Shown: positions 37,213-45,866, counted from the stretch's first letter. The stretch: DNA of 64,000 nt from Microbacteriaceae bacterium (GCA_019639055.1 JAHBSP010000004.1:62001-126000); one strand, 5' to 3'. Program-made: numbers and translations. The notes: a model not told the origin generated them from the sequence alone.

Positions 37213-38286
37213 CTAAAACACCTTTTCCCAGTTGACAATAGCGCCACTTGGTTTAAAGCCCATTAAGTCATTGATGTCCCGCATATGGCGGTTGACGTTT
37301 GCATTCATTGTTTGGATGCCAACGAAGTCCTGTGGGAAATCAATAACCTGCTTCAGATTGGCCAATTTGATTGCAAGACCAAGACCGTTGCCGCGTGCAT
37401 AATCTGCGACGACAGTATCTTCCTGATACGGTTTGTCATTTTCAGCATCGCTAGTTATCAGCGTAAATGCCACAAGTTTTCCGGATTTATCGAACGCTCC
37501 AGCGTAGAACATATCGTATTCAAGGCGTTCGTACTTTTCTTCATATTCTTGTACCCGCTCTGGTGTGAACTTAACCGGCACGAAACCTTCGCGAGCATCT
37601 GGTGCATCCCGCTCTAGTTGCCACAATAGTTCAGCAATATCTGGACGTACGCTTGGATCGGTTTTCCCCTGCCAAGTGCGAATCTCGAAATTAGCTACTT
37701 TTGGTGAAAGCCGCGTTTCCAGACCGGCTACATCAATATCCGCTATTACTGCAGAACTTCTAATTGTGAGATCGACCGGCGCGTAACCGTGTTTCAGTGC
37801 GAAGCGCACAAAAGGATGGTCCTTTGGGATAAAACCGGCGGATTTGATGGGGAGGAATCCTTCGGCAGGTTCGTAACGAACCTCAGAAGCGGCCAGTGGC
37901 GACCAGGAATGGACCATCGTGTAACGTCCGGTTTTGCGCACCGCTTCCTCGGCTATTTCAAGAAGCTTGCTACCGAGTCCCTGCCCCGTGTAATCCGGGT
38001 GCACCCTCGCACTTGCAGTAGCTTCTATCTGGTCATCCTGTAGCAACATAAATGCAACTCCAAGACCAACAATTTTGCCGTCAACGCGGGCAATAATCCT
38101 GACGACATCCTCATCGGACTCACCATCGTTTTCCCAAAGTTCCTGACCTGTGGTCTGGTCATCGTCATCTCCCCAGGCAGTCGCTACTATTTCGTTCTGG
38201 ATGTCTGACATTACATTCCAGGGATTGTCTGGAGTGTCAACAAACTCGCTTGGTCTAGCGAGTATTTCATACTGGGCTTCTAACAT
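37213..38286 (-). CDS. Tandem-GNAT acetyltransferase
   Basis: 357 residues with two GNAT-like halves, as in MshD-type enzymes. The first half keeps HPDYTGQGLGSKLL; the second has VVADYARGNGLGLAIKLANL and the C-terminal NANVNRHMRDINDLMGFKP, the NxxMxxxNxxLGF pattern of this family. Substrate unknown; it is not a clear MshD. ATG start. It separates ftsH from hpt-tilS, which are usually adjacent. Confidence 0.8.
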   Translation of the reverse strand: MLEAQYEILARPSEFVDTPDNPWNVMSDIQNEIVATAWGDDDDQTTGQELWENDGESDEDVVRIIARVDGKIVGLGVAFMLLQDDQIEATASARVHPDYTGQGLGSKLLEIAEEAVRKTGRYTMVHSWSPLAASEVRYEPAEGFLPIKSAGFIPKDHPFVRFALKHGYAPVDLTIRSSAVIADIDVAGLETRLSPKVANFEIRTWQGKTDPSVRPDIAELLWQLERDAPDAREGFVPVKFTPERVQEYEEKYERLEYDMFYAGAFDKSGKLVAFTLITSDAENDKPYQEDTVVADYARGNGLGLAIKLANLKQVIDFPQDFVGIQTMNANVNRHMRDINDLMGFKPSGAIVNWEKVF

Positions 38287-38366
38287 AGCCTTACAGTTTA
38301 AGACCGGGATGTTTTAGATTATCCCCTGCGAAATACAACCGTTACAAGGGGTTATTGCTGCGGAAC

Positions 38367-38388
38367 CGAGCTTTAGTTAGGTAGCTCG
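38367..38388. terminator. Possible terminator hairpin after hpt
   Basis: CGAGCT and AGCTCG pair across a ten-base loop six bases beyond the hpt stop. On the plus strand it is followed by CCCTTTTT, on the minus strand (the direction of hpt) by no U-run. Short stem, so a weak call. Confidence 0.35.
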
Positions 38389-38394
38389 CCCTTT

Positions 38395-38949
38395 TTATGA
38401 ATAAACGTGCTTAGCGAGCACCGCTACTGCGCGCAGGTTTCGATACTTCTCTGCATAGTCGAGACCGAAACCAACAACGAATTCGTTTGGAATATCGAAG
38501 CCAAGATACTGCACTGGCACGTGAACTTTCATAGCATCCGGCTTACGAAGCAGCGCCAAAACCTTCACCGATTTTGCTCCACGTGATTCAAGGTTCTCAA
38601 TCAACCAACTGAGCGTAAGCCCGGTGTCGATAATATCTTCAACGATTAGCACATCGCGGTCGTGAATATCTGCGTCCAAGTCTTTCAGGATGCGCACCAC
38701 ACCGCTTGACTTAGTTCCGTGCCCATAAGAAGACACGGCCATGAAGTCCATCTCCGCATGGAAGTTGAGCGCTTTGGCGAAATCAGAAAGCACAACAACT
38801 GCGCCCTTCAAAACACCAACGAGTAAAGGCACCCGCTTGCCCTTGTAGTCTTCCTCGACCTGCCTAGCAAGCTCATCAAGTTTGGTAAGGATTTCTTCCT
38901 CAGTTAGCAGGATGCGGTCTAGTTCACCCTCAACATCTTCAATTCTCAA
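38395..38949 (-). CDS. hpt: Hypoxanthine phosphoribosyltransferase
   Basis: Purine salvage enzyme, 184 residues, TTG start. PRPP-binding motif VLIVEDIIDTGLTL around residue 100, with MAVSSYGHGTKSSG before it and FVVGFGLDYAEKYRN near the end, all typical of HPRT. Eight bases after the tilS stop, an association seen in most Gram-positives, where HPRT and TilS are co-expressed with FtsH. Confidence 0.96.
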   Translation of the reverse strand: MRIEDVEGELDRILLTEEEILTKLDELARQVEEDYKGKRVPLLVGVLKGAVVVLSDFAKALNFHAEMDFMAVSSYGHGTKSSGVVRILKDLDADIHDRDVLIVEDIIDTGLTLSWLIENLESRGAKSVKVLALLRKPDAMKVHVPVQYLGFDIPNEFVVGFGLDYAEKYRNLRAVAVLAKHVYS

Positions 38950-38957
38950 TTGCGCTC

Positions 38958-39986
38958 CTAATTTGATGCTTGAAAAATTAGTTTATCTTTTCTGCGGGTA
39001 GCCACCACACCCGGAAGTTCAACTCGCTTCTGTTCGCCACTTGAGTCAATCAGCGCAGCAACCGCGAGAGTGCGCTCGCGGCTGATGGAAACCCCGAACT
39101 CCGCCTGTACGACCATGCGAATGGTGCGGTGCCTAATAGCTACCGGGTTTGCCCTCAACCAAGGCACTGAGATAGAAATACCGGCTTCCGCAATTTCCAC
39201 AATGTCTTCAATTTGCTCCTCGATTTGCTCTTCAAGCGCGGTTGCGTCTTCGTCAATAATCGCTGCAGTGCGTGCGAGGGCTTCGATAATTCCTGGGCTG
39301 AGATTCTCTTCCAAGTAAGGAATCACTTCAGTGCGAATTTTCACCCGCAGAAACTTGGGGTCGGTATTGTGCGGATCATGCCAAGGCTCAAGACCCTCAT
39401 CCACACACATCTGTAGGAGTGTCGCTTTACGGATACCTAAAAGCGGTCGTAAATATCTAGCCGACTGACCACCGGTGCCGCCGACACTGATGCGCTCTTC
39501 GCGCATCCCCGCAATCGATTTGGGGCCACTGCCTCGGGCAAGTCCGAGTAGAACCGTCTCGGCCTGATCATCCATCGTATGTGCTAGCAGGATGTGCGAA
39601 GCACCTAATTCCGCGGCCGCACTTTCAAAAGCTGCGTAGCGGGCATCTCGGGCAGCCGCCTCTAGGCCCTGACTAGCATTCTCGTCCACCGTAACTTTAC
39701 GGATGACTACAGGCGCAAGTCCCAGCGCCCGCGCCTGGGCGGCAGCTTTTTCTGCAACCTCAGCCGATCCTTTTTGAAGTCCGTGATTGACGATTACGAC
39801 ACCGGCATCAATCCCTGCTTTCCTCGCTTCAAAAGCAGTTGCTGAAGCGAGCGCGAGGGAATCAGGGCCGCCACTTAGGCCAACCAGCACCAAGCCGCTT
39901 ACTGGAAGAGCCGCTCGCACCGCACCACGCACTTCTGCACTAGCGGCAGATAATCTTGGTCGGTGGTTCTCAGAGTTCGTTATCAT
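38958..39986 (-). CDS. tilS: tRNA(Ile)-lysidine synthetase
   Basis: 342 residues. N-terminal PP-loop ATP site LSGGPDSLALA (SGGxDS) near residue 38, HTMDDQAETVLLGLARG further on, and a short C-terminal substrate region (RVELPGVVATRRKDK). It adds lysidine to the CAU anticodon of tRNA-Ile2 so that it reads AUA. Divergent from ppa, with which it shares a short promoter region. Confidence 0.95.
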   Translation of the reverse strand: MITNSENHRPRLSAASAEVRGAVRAALPVSGLVLVGLSGGPDSLALASATAFEARKAGIDAGVVIVNHGLQKGSAEVAEKAAAQARALGLAPVVIRKVTVDENASQGLEAAARDARYAAFESAAAELGASHILLAHTMDDQAETVLLGLARGSGPKSIAGMREERISVGGTGGQSARYLRPLLGIRKATLLQMCVDEGLEPWHDPHNTDPKFLRVKIRTEVIPYLEENLSPGIIEALARTAAIIDEDATALEEQIEEQIEDIVEIAEAGISISVPWLRANPVAIRHRTIRMVVQAEFGVSISRERTLAVAALIDSSGEQKRVELPGVVATRRKDKLIFQASN

Positions 39987-40038
39987 CCGCTAACCTTAAA
40001 TCGCTTCACTAATGCAATTAAATAGGAGTAATTCAATA

Positions 40039-40521
40039 ATGGGAACTTACAAAGCAACAATCGAGATTCCGCGCGGTAGTCGCAACAAGTATGAAGTCGA
40101 TCACGAGACCGGCCAGGTCACCCTCGACCGCGTGCTGTATACCGGCTTTGTTTACCCCACTGACTACGGTTTCTTTAACGACACTCTCGGCCTAGACGGT
40201 GACCCTGTGGACGTCTTAGTGCTGCTTGACTACCCGCTTTTCCCCGGTGTGGCTGTAAATGTGCGCCCTGTTGGTGTTTTCAATATGACCGATGACGGCG
40301 GTAGCGATGCGAAAGTTATTGCAGTGCCAGCCAAGGATCCACGTTGGGATTGGGTGCAGGATGTTGCAGACATCCCTGAGTACACAAAGAAAGAAATTGA
40401 ACACTTCTTTGAGCATTACAAGGATCTAGAGCCCGGCAAGTGGGTCAAGACCGAGGGTTGGGGCGACGTAGCCGAGGCTGAAGCAATTATCGAAGCAGGC
40501 CTAAAAGCCTACGAGGGCTAA
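40039..40521 (+). CDS. ppa: Inorganic pyrophosphatase
   Basis: Family I soluble pyrophosphatase, 160 residues from the ATG at 40039 ([19 protein letters not shown]). AGGAG stands ten bases upstream, and the in-frame ATG at 40012 has no ribosome site. The active site is intact: [17 protein letters not shown] (three-Asp signature DGDPVDV) and [11 protein letters not shown]. Hydrolyses PPi made by biosynthesis. Single gene divergent from tilS. Confidence 0.97.
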   Translation: MGTYKATIEIPRGSRNKYEVDHETGQVTLDRVLYTGFVYPTDYGFFNDTLGLDGDPVDVLVLLDYPLFPGVAVNVRPVGVFNMTDDGGSDAKVIAVPAKDPRWDWVQDVADIPEYTKKEIEHFFEHYKDLEPGKWVKTEGWGDVAEAEAIIEAGLKAYEG

Positions 40522-40580
40522 ACACAAAAAGAGCATTTCGAGGCTAAAGCTAGACCTAGCTAGAAGCGCTATCGGCTAAA

Positions 40581-41867
40581 TTACTTTCCAGTTCCGCTGT
40601 AAATGTTGATTCCACGAACACTCATAAACGGTATTGGATTCGTAGTTGCGCCGTTAACGCGGACTTGATAGTGAAGGTGGCAACCGGTTGAAAGACCTGT
40701 GGTACCCACTTTGGCAATCTGTTGTCCAACGGTAACAGCCTGACCGATTGAGACCATGACGCCGCCGTTAACGATGTGATTGTATTCGGTGATAACTCCG
40801 TTACCGTGGTCAATCATAATTTTGTTGCCAGCGGTACCGTTGTACCATCCTGCATAGATGACGGTACCTGAACTAGCAGCAAAGATTGGCGCGTTGCAGG
40901 AATATCCGGTGCCATTGTAGTTAAGTCCAGAGATGTCTGTGCCAGAGTGGAATGCCCATGTGCCAAACAGGTAGCGGTTTCCGTATTCAGCAGAAATATA
41001 GCCCCCAATAACTGGACGAACCCAAACACCATAGCTGGTTATTGCGAAGTAATTGGATCCCAGTTGCACATCAGAGCCGACAATGCTTTTTATGTAGTCT
41101 TTGTAACCATCCTCAGTTGCCTGACGATTCTTCTTCGCTTGAGCTAACTGATATTCCATACGGTCAAGGTCTGCCTGTGTTTCCTCAACAAGATTTTGAA
41201 GTTCCTGAGCAGCTTGTTGAGCCTCATCAAATGCTTCTTTCGCAATATCTGCCAACACTTGAAGTTCTGCCTTAGCAACATCCACCTGGTCTTTTAAGGA
41301 ATTTGCTGCGTTCATGTCCTGCTGTGCTTGACGGAATATTCCTGCTGACTGCTGGCCTATTTGATCAATGGCGCCAAGTTTCCAAAGCAAGTTTGCGCTG
41401 TCTTCTACTCCAGAGAGCATGTTGGTGACAATATCTCCACCATTAGTGCGGGATGCTGCTGCTGCGACAAGCCCCGCTCTACGCTTAGAGTCAGCGGCTC
41501 GTGATTCTGCTGCCACTGCTTGTGCTTCTAAACGGTCAGCCTCGAACTGCTTTACATCGACCTTCTCTTGTGCTTCAGCATATTTTTCACCGGCTATTTT
41601 GGCCTTGTCTTCAGCCACTGATAACCGTGATTTTATACCTGCAATTGAGTTCTCCAGCTTGGTGACCATAGCTGCAAGTGTTTTTTCATTTTGACGAGCT
41701 TTTTCTACTTCTGCCCAGGTTGGGTAGGACGCCCCATCTTCAGCAAATGCTGGCGCAGAAGGTGCGAATGCACTCAGAATAAGGAGGCTTAGGGCAAGCA
41801 AAACTGCGGCGAATAAAGTAAGCCGCTGTGGTTTTGCTTCTATTGCTTCGATCTTTTTAGCCACCAT
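40581..41867 (-). CDS. Secreted M23 peptidase with long coiled coil
   Basis: About 428 residues from the ATG at 41867 (MVAKKIEAIEAKPQR), which puts the signal peptide (LTLFAAVLLALSLLILSAFA ... AFAED) at the front; the frame opens further upstream at 42017 but the extra 50 residues are unlike an export signal. Next comes a coiled coil of about 220 residues (EVEKARQNEKTLAAMVTKLE onward), then a lysostaphin-type domain with HSGTDIS and HLHYQVRVNG, the zinc ligands. Layout of NlpC/EnvC-like cell-wall hydrolases or their activators. Convergent with ppa. Confidence 0.88.
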   Translation of the reverse strand: MVAKKIEAIEAKPQRLTLFAAVLLALSLLILSAFAPSAPAFAEDGASYPTWAEVEKARQNEKTLAAMVTKLENSIAGIKSRLSVAEDKAKIAGEKYAEAQEKVDVKQFEADRLEAQAVAAESRAADSKRRAGLVAAAASRTNGGDIVTNMLSGVEDSANLLWKLGAIDQIGQQSAGIFRQAQQDMNAANSLKDQVDVAKAELQVLADIAKEAFDEAQQAAQELQNLVEETQADLDRMEYQLAQAKKNRQATEDGYKDYIKSIVGSDVQLGSNYFAITSYGVWVRPVIGGYISAEYGNRYLFGTWAFHSGTDISGLNYNGTGYSCNAPIFAASSGTVIYAGWYNGTAGNKIMIDHGNGVITEYNHIVNGGVMVSIGQAVTVGQQIAKVGTTGLSTGCHLHYQVRVNGATTNPIPFMSVRGINIYSGTGK

Positions 41868-42047
41868 TTTCACAATAGTAACAATTTTAACAACTAGCAA
41901 GCAGTAATTCTGTTGTGGGTGTGTCGCGTGTATCCGAAACTGTCTTGTGCTGATTCGACTTGACTGGCTCATCCCTTTCTTGACAGCCACTTCCTCAACT
42001 CGGCAGACCAGAGTCATAAAATAAAGAAAAATATCCTTATTTTCGGG

Positions 42048-42077
42048 TTGGTGTGGCGGCTGTTTTTAACGTATGCT
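42048..42077 (+). promoter_or_regulatory. Likely promoter of the tRNA-Glu-Asp-Phe cluster
   Basis: TTGGTG (42048-42053), 18-base spacer, TATGCT (42072-42077), 20 bases before tRNA-Glu. Fits a housekeeping sigma promoter. Confidence 0.45.
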
Positions 42078-42096
42078 TATTTCTCGGTGCTAAAGC

Positions 42097-42169
42097 GGCC
42101 CCATCGTTTAGCGGCCTAGGACGCTGCCCTTTCACGGCAGTAGCACGGGTTCGAATCCCGTTGGGGTCA
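42097..42169 (+). tRNA. tRNA-Glu (TTC)
   Basis: Acceptor GGCCCCA / TGGGGTC, anticodon stem-loop CTGCC-CTTTCAC-GGCAG with anticodon TTC, T-loop GTTCGAATC, discriminator A. 73 bases, CCA not encoded. First of three clustered tRNAs. Confidence 0.96.
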
Positions 42170-42230
42170 CTGCAGAGGCATTGAGTTAGTTAATGAGCGT
42201 AATTGTTTGTTAGAATTCATTGTCTCTAAT

Positions 42231-42304
42231 GGCCCTGTAGCGCAGTCGGTTAGCGCGCCGCCCTGTCACGGCGGAGGTCGCGGGTTCAAGTCCCGTCAGG
42301 GTCG
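42231..42304 (+). tRNA. tRNA-Asp (GTC)
   Basis: Acceptor GGCCCTG / CAGGGTC, anticodon stem-loop CCGCC-CTGTCAC-GGCGG with anticodon GTC, T-loop GTTCAAGTC, discriminator G. CCA not encoded. 61 bases after tRNA-Glu. Confidence 0.96.
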
Positions 42305-42381
42305 CGTGATGCCCTTCATTTTGGAGGGCATTATTTGAAAAGGTAACTTTTCTAGCGACACTTCTCTTTTGAGAGGTAAGC

Positions 42382-42457
42382 GGCTCTGTAGCTCAGTTGG
42401 TAGAGCGCACGACTGAAAATCGTGAGGTCACGGGATCGACGCCCGTCGGAGCCACCA
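42382..42457 (+). tRNA. tRNA-Phe (GAA), atypical T-loop
   Basis: Acceptor GGCTCTG / CGGAGCC, anticodon loop CTGAAAA with anticodon GAA, encoded 3' ACCA. The T-arm is ACGGG-ATCGACG-CCCGT: position 54 is A instead of the near-invariant T. Only tRNA-Phe visible in the window. Confidence 0.95.
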
Positions 42458-42468
42458 CTTTCCTACCA

Positions 42469-42584
42469 CTCCCTACCCCTTAGGTCACTACTCCCTACCC
42501 TTTTTGGAGCGTGCCTACCTTTGCCAGGGATAGGCACATCGAAGAAAAGGTAGGGAGCACCCGGAAACCTGCAAACAAAGCAGG
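42469..42584 (+). repeat. Nested inverted repeats after tRNA-Phe
   Basis: Non-coding stretch rich in structure. CTCCCTACCC occurs twice (42469-42478, 42491-42500). The second copy plus TTTTT (42491-42505) pairs with AAAAGGTAGGGAG (42545-42557), giving about 13 pairs with one bulge. Inside it GTGCCTA (42511-42517) pairs with TAGGCAC (42531-42537), with a further CCT/AGG. A separate CCTGC-aaacaaa-GCAGG hairpin is at 42568-42584. It may be a processed small RNA, a compound terminator for the tRNA transcript, or an old attachment site beside the tRNA. No integrase is nearby. Confidence 0.5.
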
Positions 42585-42645
42585 GACGTGCGCGACAACG
42601 GCTTCTACGCTCTAAGGCTCCATATCGTCGTCGCACTGGGAAGTG

Positions 42646-43497
42646 CTAAGCCCAGCCCTGCAGCGACTCTTTTAGAGTCTCAGTAGCGCGACCCAAAATC
42701 TTGGAGAGGTCACCGGTAACAAGATCGAGTGCTCCTTCACGGATGCCCGTGCCTAGTGCGGTCACAAATCCAGCAGTTCCCTGGTCTAGACCAAAGCCTT
42801 CCAGTAGCGACTGTTGTTCTTCATCCCCGATTTCTGTGTAATCAACCGATTTGCCGAGCACCTCTCCAACGGTTGCAGCGAATTCTGCATAGTCCCATGC
42901 CGAGTCGCCGCCCAGTTCAAACACCTCCCCAGAGAAGTCTGAAGTTGCGAGAACCTTGGCGGCGGCTTCAGCGTAATCTTTACGAGGAGCACTTGCGATC
43001 TTTCCAGAACCATAGTTGTTTGAAATAGCGCCAGTAGCTACAGCCTGCTGAAAGTCTTGAATATGATTTTCTGTGTACCAGTTATTGCGGAGAACTGTGA
43101 ATGGAATACCCGCTTCTGCAAGAAGTTCCTCGGTCGCTTTGTGTTCGGAAGCAAGCACGCTTTTGCTAGTGGTTGCGCTGGTGAGTGAGGTGTATACGAT
43201 TCCGGCAACACCCGCATCCTTAGCAGCCTGAATCACGGTGCTGTGTTGAGGGAATCGTTGCCCAACCTCGCTACTACTAATTAGCAATACCCGATCGCCT
43301 GCCTTCAAGACCCCGGAAACAGTCGTTGGGGTTTTGTAATCGATCTTTCCTACTGTCACACCTTTAGCAGCAAGATCTGAAAGTGCATCCTCGTTACGCC
43401 CTAACGCCAAAATACTCTCGGCAGGAACCTCCTTCTTTAGCGAGTCAATAACAAAACTTCCGAGCTGACCGGTGGCGCCGAAAACTACATAACGCAT
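42646..43497 (-). CDS. NAD(P)H:quinone oxidoreductase 2-like (QorB-like)
   Basis: 283 residues. Rossmann start VVFGATGQLGSFVIDSL. Signature stretches LLISSSEVGQRFPQH, GIVYTSLTSATTS, LRNNWYTENHI and GSGKIASAPRKDYAEAAA are shared with E. coli QorB (YtfG), which reduces quinones with NADPH. Atypical SDR without the usual Tyr-Lys pair. ATG start. Last gene of a minus-strand set that begins at the YqaJ-type nuclease, separated from the J-domain gene by 176 bases. Confidence 0.87.
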   Translation of the reverse strand: MRYVVFGATGQLGSFVIDSLKKEVPAESILALGRNEDALSDLAAKGVTVGKIDYKTPTTVSGVLKAGDRVLLISSSEVGQRFPQHSTVIQAAKDAGVAGIVYTSLTSATTSKSVLASEHKATEELLAEAGIPFTVLRNNWYTENHIQDFQQAVATGAISNNYGSGKIASAPRKDYAEAAAKVLATSDFSGEVFELGGDSAWDYAEFAATVGEVLGKSVDYTEIGDEEQQSLLEGFGLDQGTAGFVTALGTGIREGALDLVTGDLSKILGRATETLKESLQGWA

Positions 43498-43673
43498 TTA
43501 TCCTCCAAATTTGTAAAACGTATGCCTTGAAGAACCACAATGCCCGCCCGTTTATTCCTGCACAATCAAGCCCACGACAATTCATGAAGCGAAAAGATTC
43601 GGGAATGACTTTAGAATCCCCAATAAGCGAGGTCTCTTTGCTGGACAAACTCCTCAAAAGTGAGTCGCTTACC

Positions 43674-43967
43674 TTAAGCGCCATTAGCTCCCTCGCTGGA
43701 ATCACCCTCCTTGGATTTCCCATCGGACGCAGGTTTCGCATTCGACTTTTGCCCCGAATCTAGAAACTGCGTAAGTAGCGCATAGGCCGCATTCAATCGC
43801 TGAAATTCTTTAGTGGCCATCTTTATTTCGGACTCAGGGCTCCCTGCAAAACGATCAGGATGAGTCATCCGAGATTTGATTTTGAAAACTTCATCGAGTT
43901 CCTCGCGAGTGGCGGAACTATCCAACCCAAACAGGGTGAAAGCTTGATCAGTGGTGAGCTTTACCAT
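43674..43967 (-). CDS. Small J-domain protein
   Basis: 97 residues. Residues 7 to about 68 form a J-domain: AFTLFGLDSSATREELDEVF, then KSRMTHPDRFAG with the essential HPD, and FQRLNAAYALL. The last 25 residues are a charged disordered tail. Such stand-alone J-domains recruit DnaK to a particular client. Nine bases after the membrane protein gene, so probably one transcript with it and the YqaJ-type nuclease. Client unknown. Confidence 0.85.
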   Translation of the reverse strand: MVKLTTDQAFTLFGLDSSATREELDEVFKIKSRMTHPDRFAGSPESEIKMATKEFQRLNAAYALLTQFLDSGQKSNAKPASDGKSKEGDSSEGANGA

Positions 43968-43976
43968 CTGATAGCC

Positions 43977-44471
43977 CTAACCTCTACCAAAACGTTGAGA
44001 ATACGCATGGTACTCCTGTTGTAATACCGCTAATCGGTATTTGCGAACCTTGGCGGTGAAGTCCTCAAAAATTGCTAATTTATGCTTGGCGACATCACGC
44101 CAATAAAGCAACCAGCAAGCAAGAAGCCAAGCAATCATTAGGCCGAAGCCTAATAATCCGGCGAACAAACTTGGCGTTGAAAAGGCCATCACTGGCATAC
44201 CCACAAAAATTGAAACAACACTCCACAACGCCCATTTGAGTCGGAGCGGACTCATTACCGACACAAAGTATCTGTCGGCATCCGGACCTTCAGTTCTCCA
44301 AAACACCCAACCAACAGGCGCTTTAGGAAGTGAGGGATGCGGACGCCAATTTGCCGGAGGTCGCCAGCCCTGGTTTTCTATAATCCAGCGCCTCGAAGGC
44401 CGTGGCCAACCCGGAGGGCTATAAAAGTGTGCAACAAATGGAATGGAGTCAATATGGTTCTTAGTGCTCAA
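43977..44471 (-). CDS. Two-span membrane protein with Trp/Pro-rich N-terminus, unknown
   Basis: 164 residues, TTG start. Residues 1-65 contain many Pro and Trp (HFYSPPGWPRPSRRW, GWRPPANWRPHPSLP), reminiscent of the GYF/PPGW-type motifs (DUF2510-like) used as protein-binding tails in actinobacteria. Two membrane helices follow (ALWSVVSIFVGMPVMAF, LFAGLLGFGLMIAWLLACWLL), then a coiled-coil-like charged end. Lies between the nuclease (12-base gap) and the J-domain gene (nine-base gap). Confidence 0.7.
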   Translation of the reverse strand: MSTKNHIDSIPFVAHFYSPPGWPRPSRRWIIENQGWRPPANWRPHPSLPKAPVGWVFWRTEGPDADRYFVSVMSPLRLKWALWSVVSIFVGMPVMAFSTPSLFAGLLGFGLMIAWLLACWLLYWRDVAKHKLAIFEDFTAKVRKYRLAVLQQEYHAYSQRFGRG

Positions 44472-44483
44472 CCGTAACTCCTT

Positions 44484-45038
44484 TCACCTCAGAAAACTGG
44501 GCCAGCTGCCGTTCATGAAGTCCACGAAAGCATCGGCAATTTCCTGCAAGAACTCGATTCGAGATTCGTCACGAGGCACAAGGAGAGTTTTGATTGGAAG
44601 CGGCGAGAAACTTTCGTGAGGCTCCCAAGCGAAGATGGTCTCCTCTACACCCCGCACATACTGTGCCCATTGCACCTGGTCATAGTATGCAGACTTCTTT
44701 TTCTGAAGCTCGCTAGCTTCCAGAAACCCCCAGTCTGTGGTGGTGGTTTTGTATTCGCCATTACGGCTTTCTGAAATACCGTCTGGAGTGGCCGCGTGGA
44801 TTGTACCCGGTTTTACAAAAATCTGACTGTTAGGAACTAGGTAAAAATATGTCTGAACATGTGCCGCAATAAAAGGCTCACGCTCGATTCCATGCTCGGT
44901 GTAGACATTGCCTTGGAAACTGGATACACCTGTAAGTTTCGTTTGCCGAAGATCTTCCCAAGCATTTAAACGCCTCGTTGCCAACTTCGCAATATCGGTT
45001 GCAGTAATCAGATTTTGACGATCCCTAGTATGGGTCAC
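44484..45038 (-). CDS. YqaJ / lambda-exonuclease-type nuclease
   Basis: 184 residues, GTG start. PD-(D/E)XK fold of the YqaJ viral recombinase family: HGIEREPFIAAH, then ATPDGI (catalytic Asp), GEYKTTT (catalytic E-x-K) and YDQVQWAQYV. Phage members resect double-stranded DNA ends 5' to 3' for single-strand annealing, normally beside a RecT/Bet annealing protein; none is here. No other phage gene is nearby, and similar solitary genes exist in actinobacterial chromosomes. First gene of the nuclease / membrane / J-domain set. Confidence 0.85.
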   Translation of the reverse strand: MTHTRDRQNLITATDIAKLATRRLNAWEDLRQTKLTGVSSFQGNVYTEHGIEREPFIAAHVQTYFYLVPNSQIFVKPGTIHAATPDGISESRNGEYKTTTTDWGFLEASELQKKKSAYYDQVQWAQYVRGVEETIFAWEPHESFSPLPIKTLLVPRDESRIEFLQEIADAFVDFMNGSWPSFLR

Positions 45039-45161
45039 ACGGCCTCCTATCTTTATACAGACTAATTTGAGATAATTCTATGAGTGGGCACCGACATCCC
45101 TAGGTCGGAAATTTTGCCACGTAATGACTTAAGTAACTAGATTTTTGACTCGAAAGCCAGA

Positions 45162-45866
45162 ATGACTAACCTAAATACCCCACCAACACTTCAACTAGAT
45201 AATCCGCGAGGAATCGAAGGATTCGTTTTTGATCTCGACGGCACCATCGTCGACAGTGAAACCCTGATAAACCGAGTCAGTGTAAGAGTGTTTAGAGAAC
45301 TCGGATGGGAAACCACCGCTGAAGAATTAAACGCAAATTTCCGCGGCACTTCTTCAAAAGAATTCCTTGCCGGAGTTCGAGAACTGAGTGGGCTCGCTCT
45401 TGAGGGTGACTGGGAGGAGCCTTTCCAGCACTGGTATGTCGAAGAGTTCAAGAACTTAGAGATGATTCCGGGATTTGATCATGTGCTAGGCGCAACCAGC
45501 ACTTTCCCTAGAGCTATCGCCTCTAATAGTGACCGCGAGCGCATCAAGCGTTCCCTAAACATTGTTGGGTTACTGCAGTTTTTTGAGGGCAATATCGCTT
45601 CAGTAGATGACGTTGAAGAGGGTAAACCTGATCCAGCTGTTTACTTACTTGGCGCATCGCTTATCGGGGCAAATCCGAGTAACTGTATCGCAATTGAGGA
45701 CGCCTACCCCGGCGCAACAGCGGCACTCGCAGCCGGGATGCACACCTTCGTATATACAAAGCACCAAGATCTCGCAGAATGGCACGAAAACCCAGCGCTT
45801 CACACATTCGATTCGATGTTTGATCTGCCAGATATTTTGCAGGATTTCCTAAACAGCACTGACTAG
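45162..45866 (+). CDS. HAD-superfamily phosphatase (beta-phosphoglucomutase-like)
   Basis: 234 residues. Motif I FVFDLDGTIVDSE near residue 21, motif II IASNSDRERI, motif III/IV EEGKPDPAVY and AIEDAYPGATAALAAGM. Subclass I cap domain of about 65 residues. Hydrolyses a phosphate ester or acts as a phosphomutase; substrate unknown. Single gene, divergent from the nuclease set. Confidence 0.88.
   Translation: MTNLNTPPTLQLDNPRGIEGFVFDLDGTIVDSETLINRVSVRVFRELGWETTAEELNANFRGTSSKEFLAGVRELSGLALEGDWEEPFQHWYVEEFKNLEMIPGFDHVLGATSTFPRAIASNSDRERIKRSLNIVGLLQFFEGNIASVDDVEEGKPDPAVYLLGASLIGANPSNCIAIEDAYPGATAALAAGMHTFVYTKHQDLAEWHENPALHTFDSMFDLPDILQDFLNSTD

Noticed and set aside
42382-42645. Integrated element at tRNA-Phe
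   Set aside because: No integrase and no second copy of the tRNA 3' end found within the window, so at most a scar; kept only as a hypothesis for the structured stretch.
43445-43763. Opposing open frames between the J-domain gene and qorB (98 residues minus, 78 residues plus)
   Set aside because: No ribosome site, no recognisable domain, odd composition, and both overlap supported genes. Treated as chance frames in a 176-base gap.
44484-45038. Prophage or mobile element around the YqaJ nuclease
   Set aside because: No integrase, RecT, structural or lysis genes and no flanking repeats; base composition matches the neighbours.
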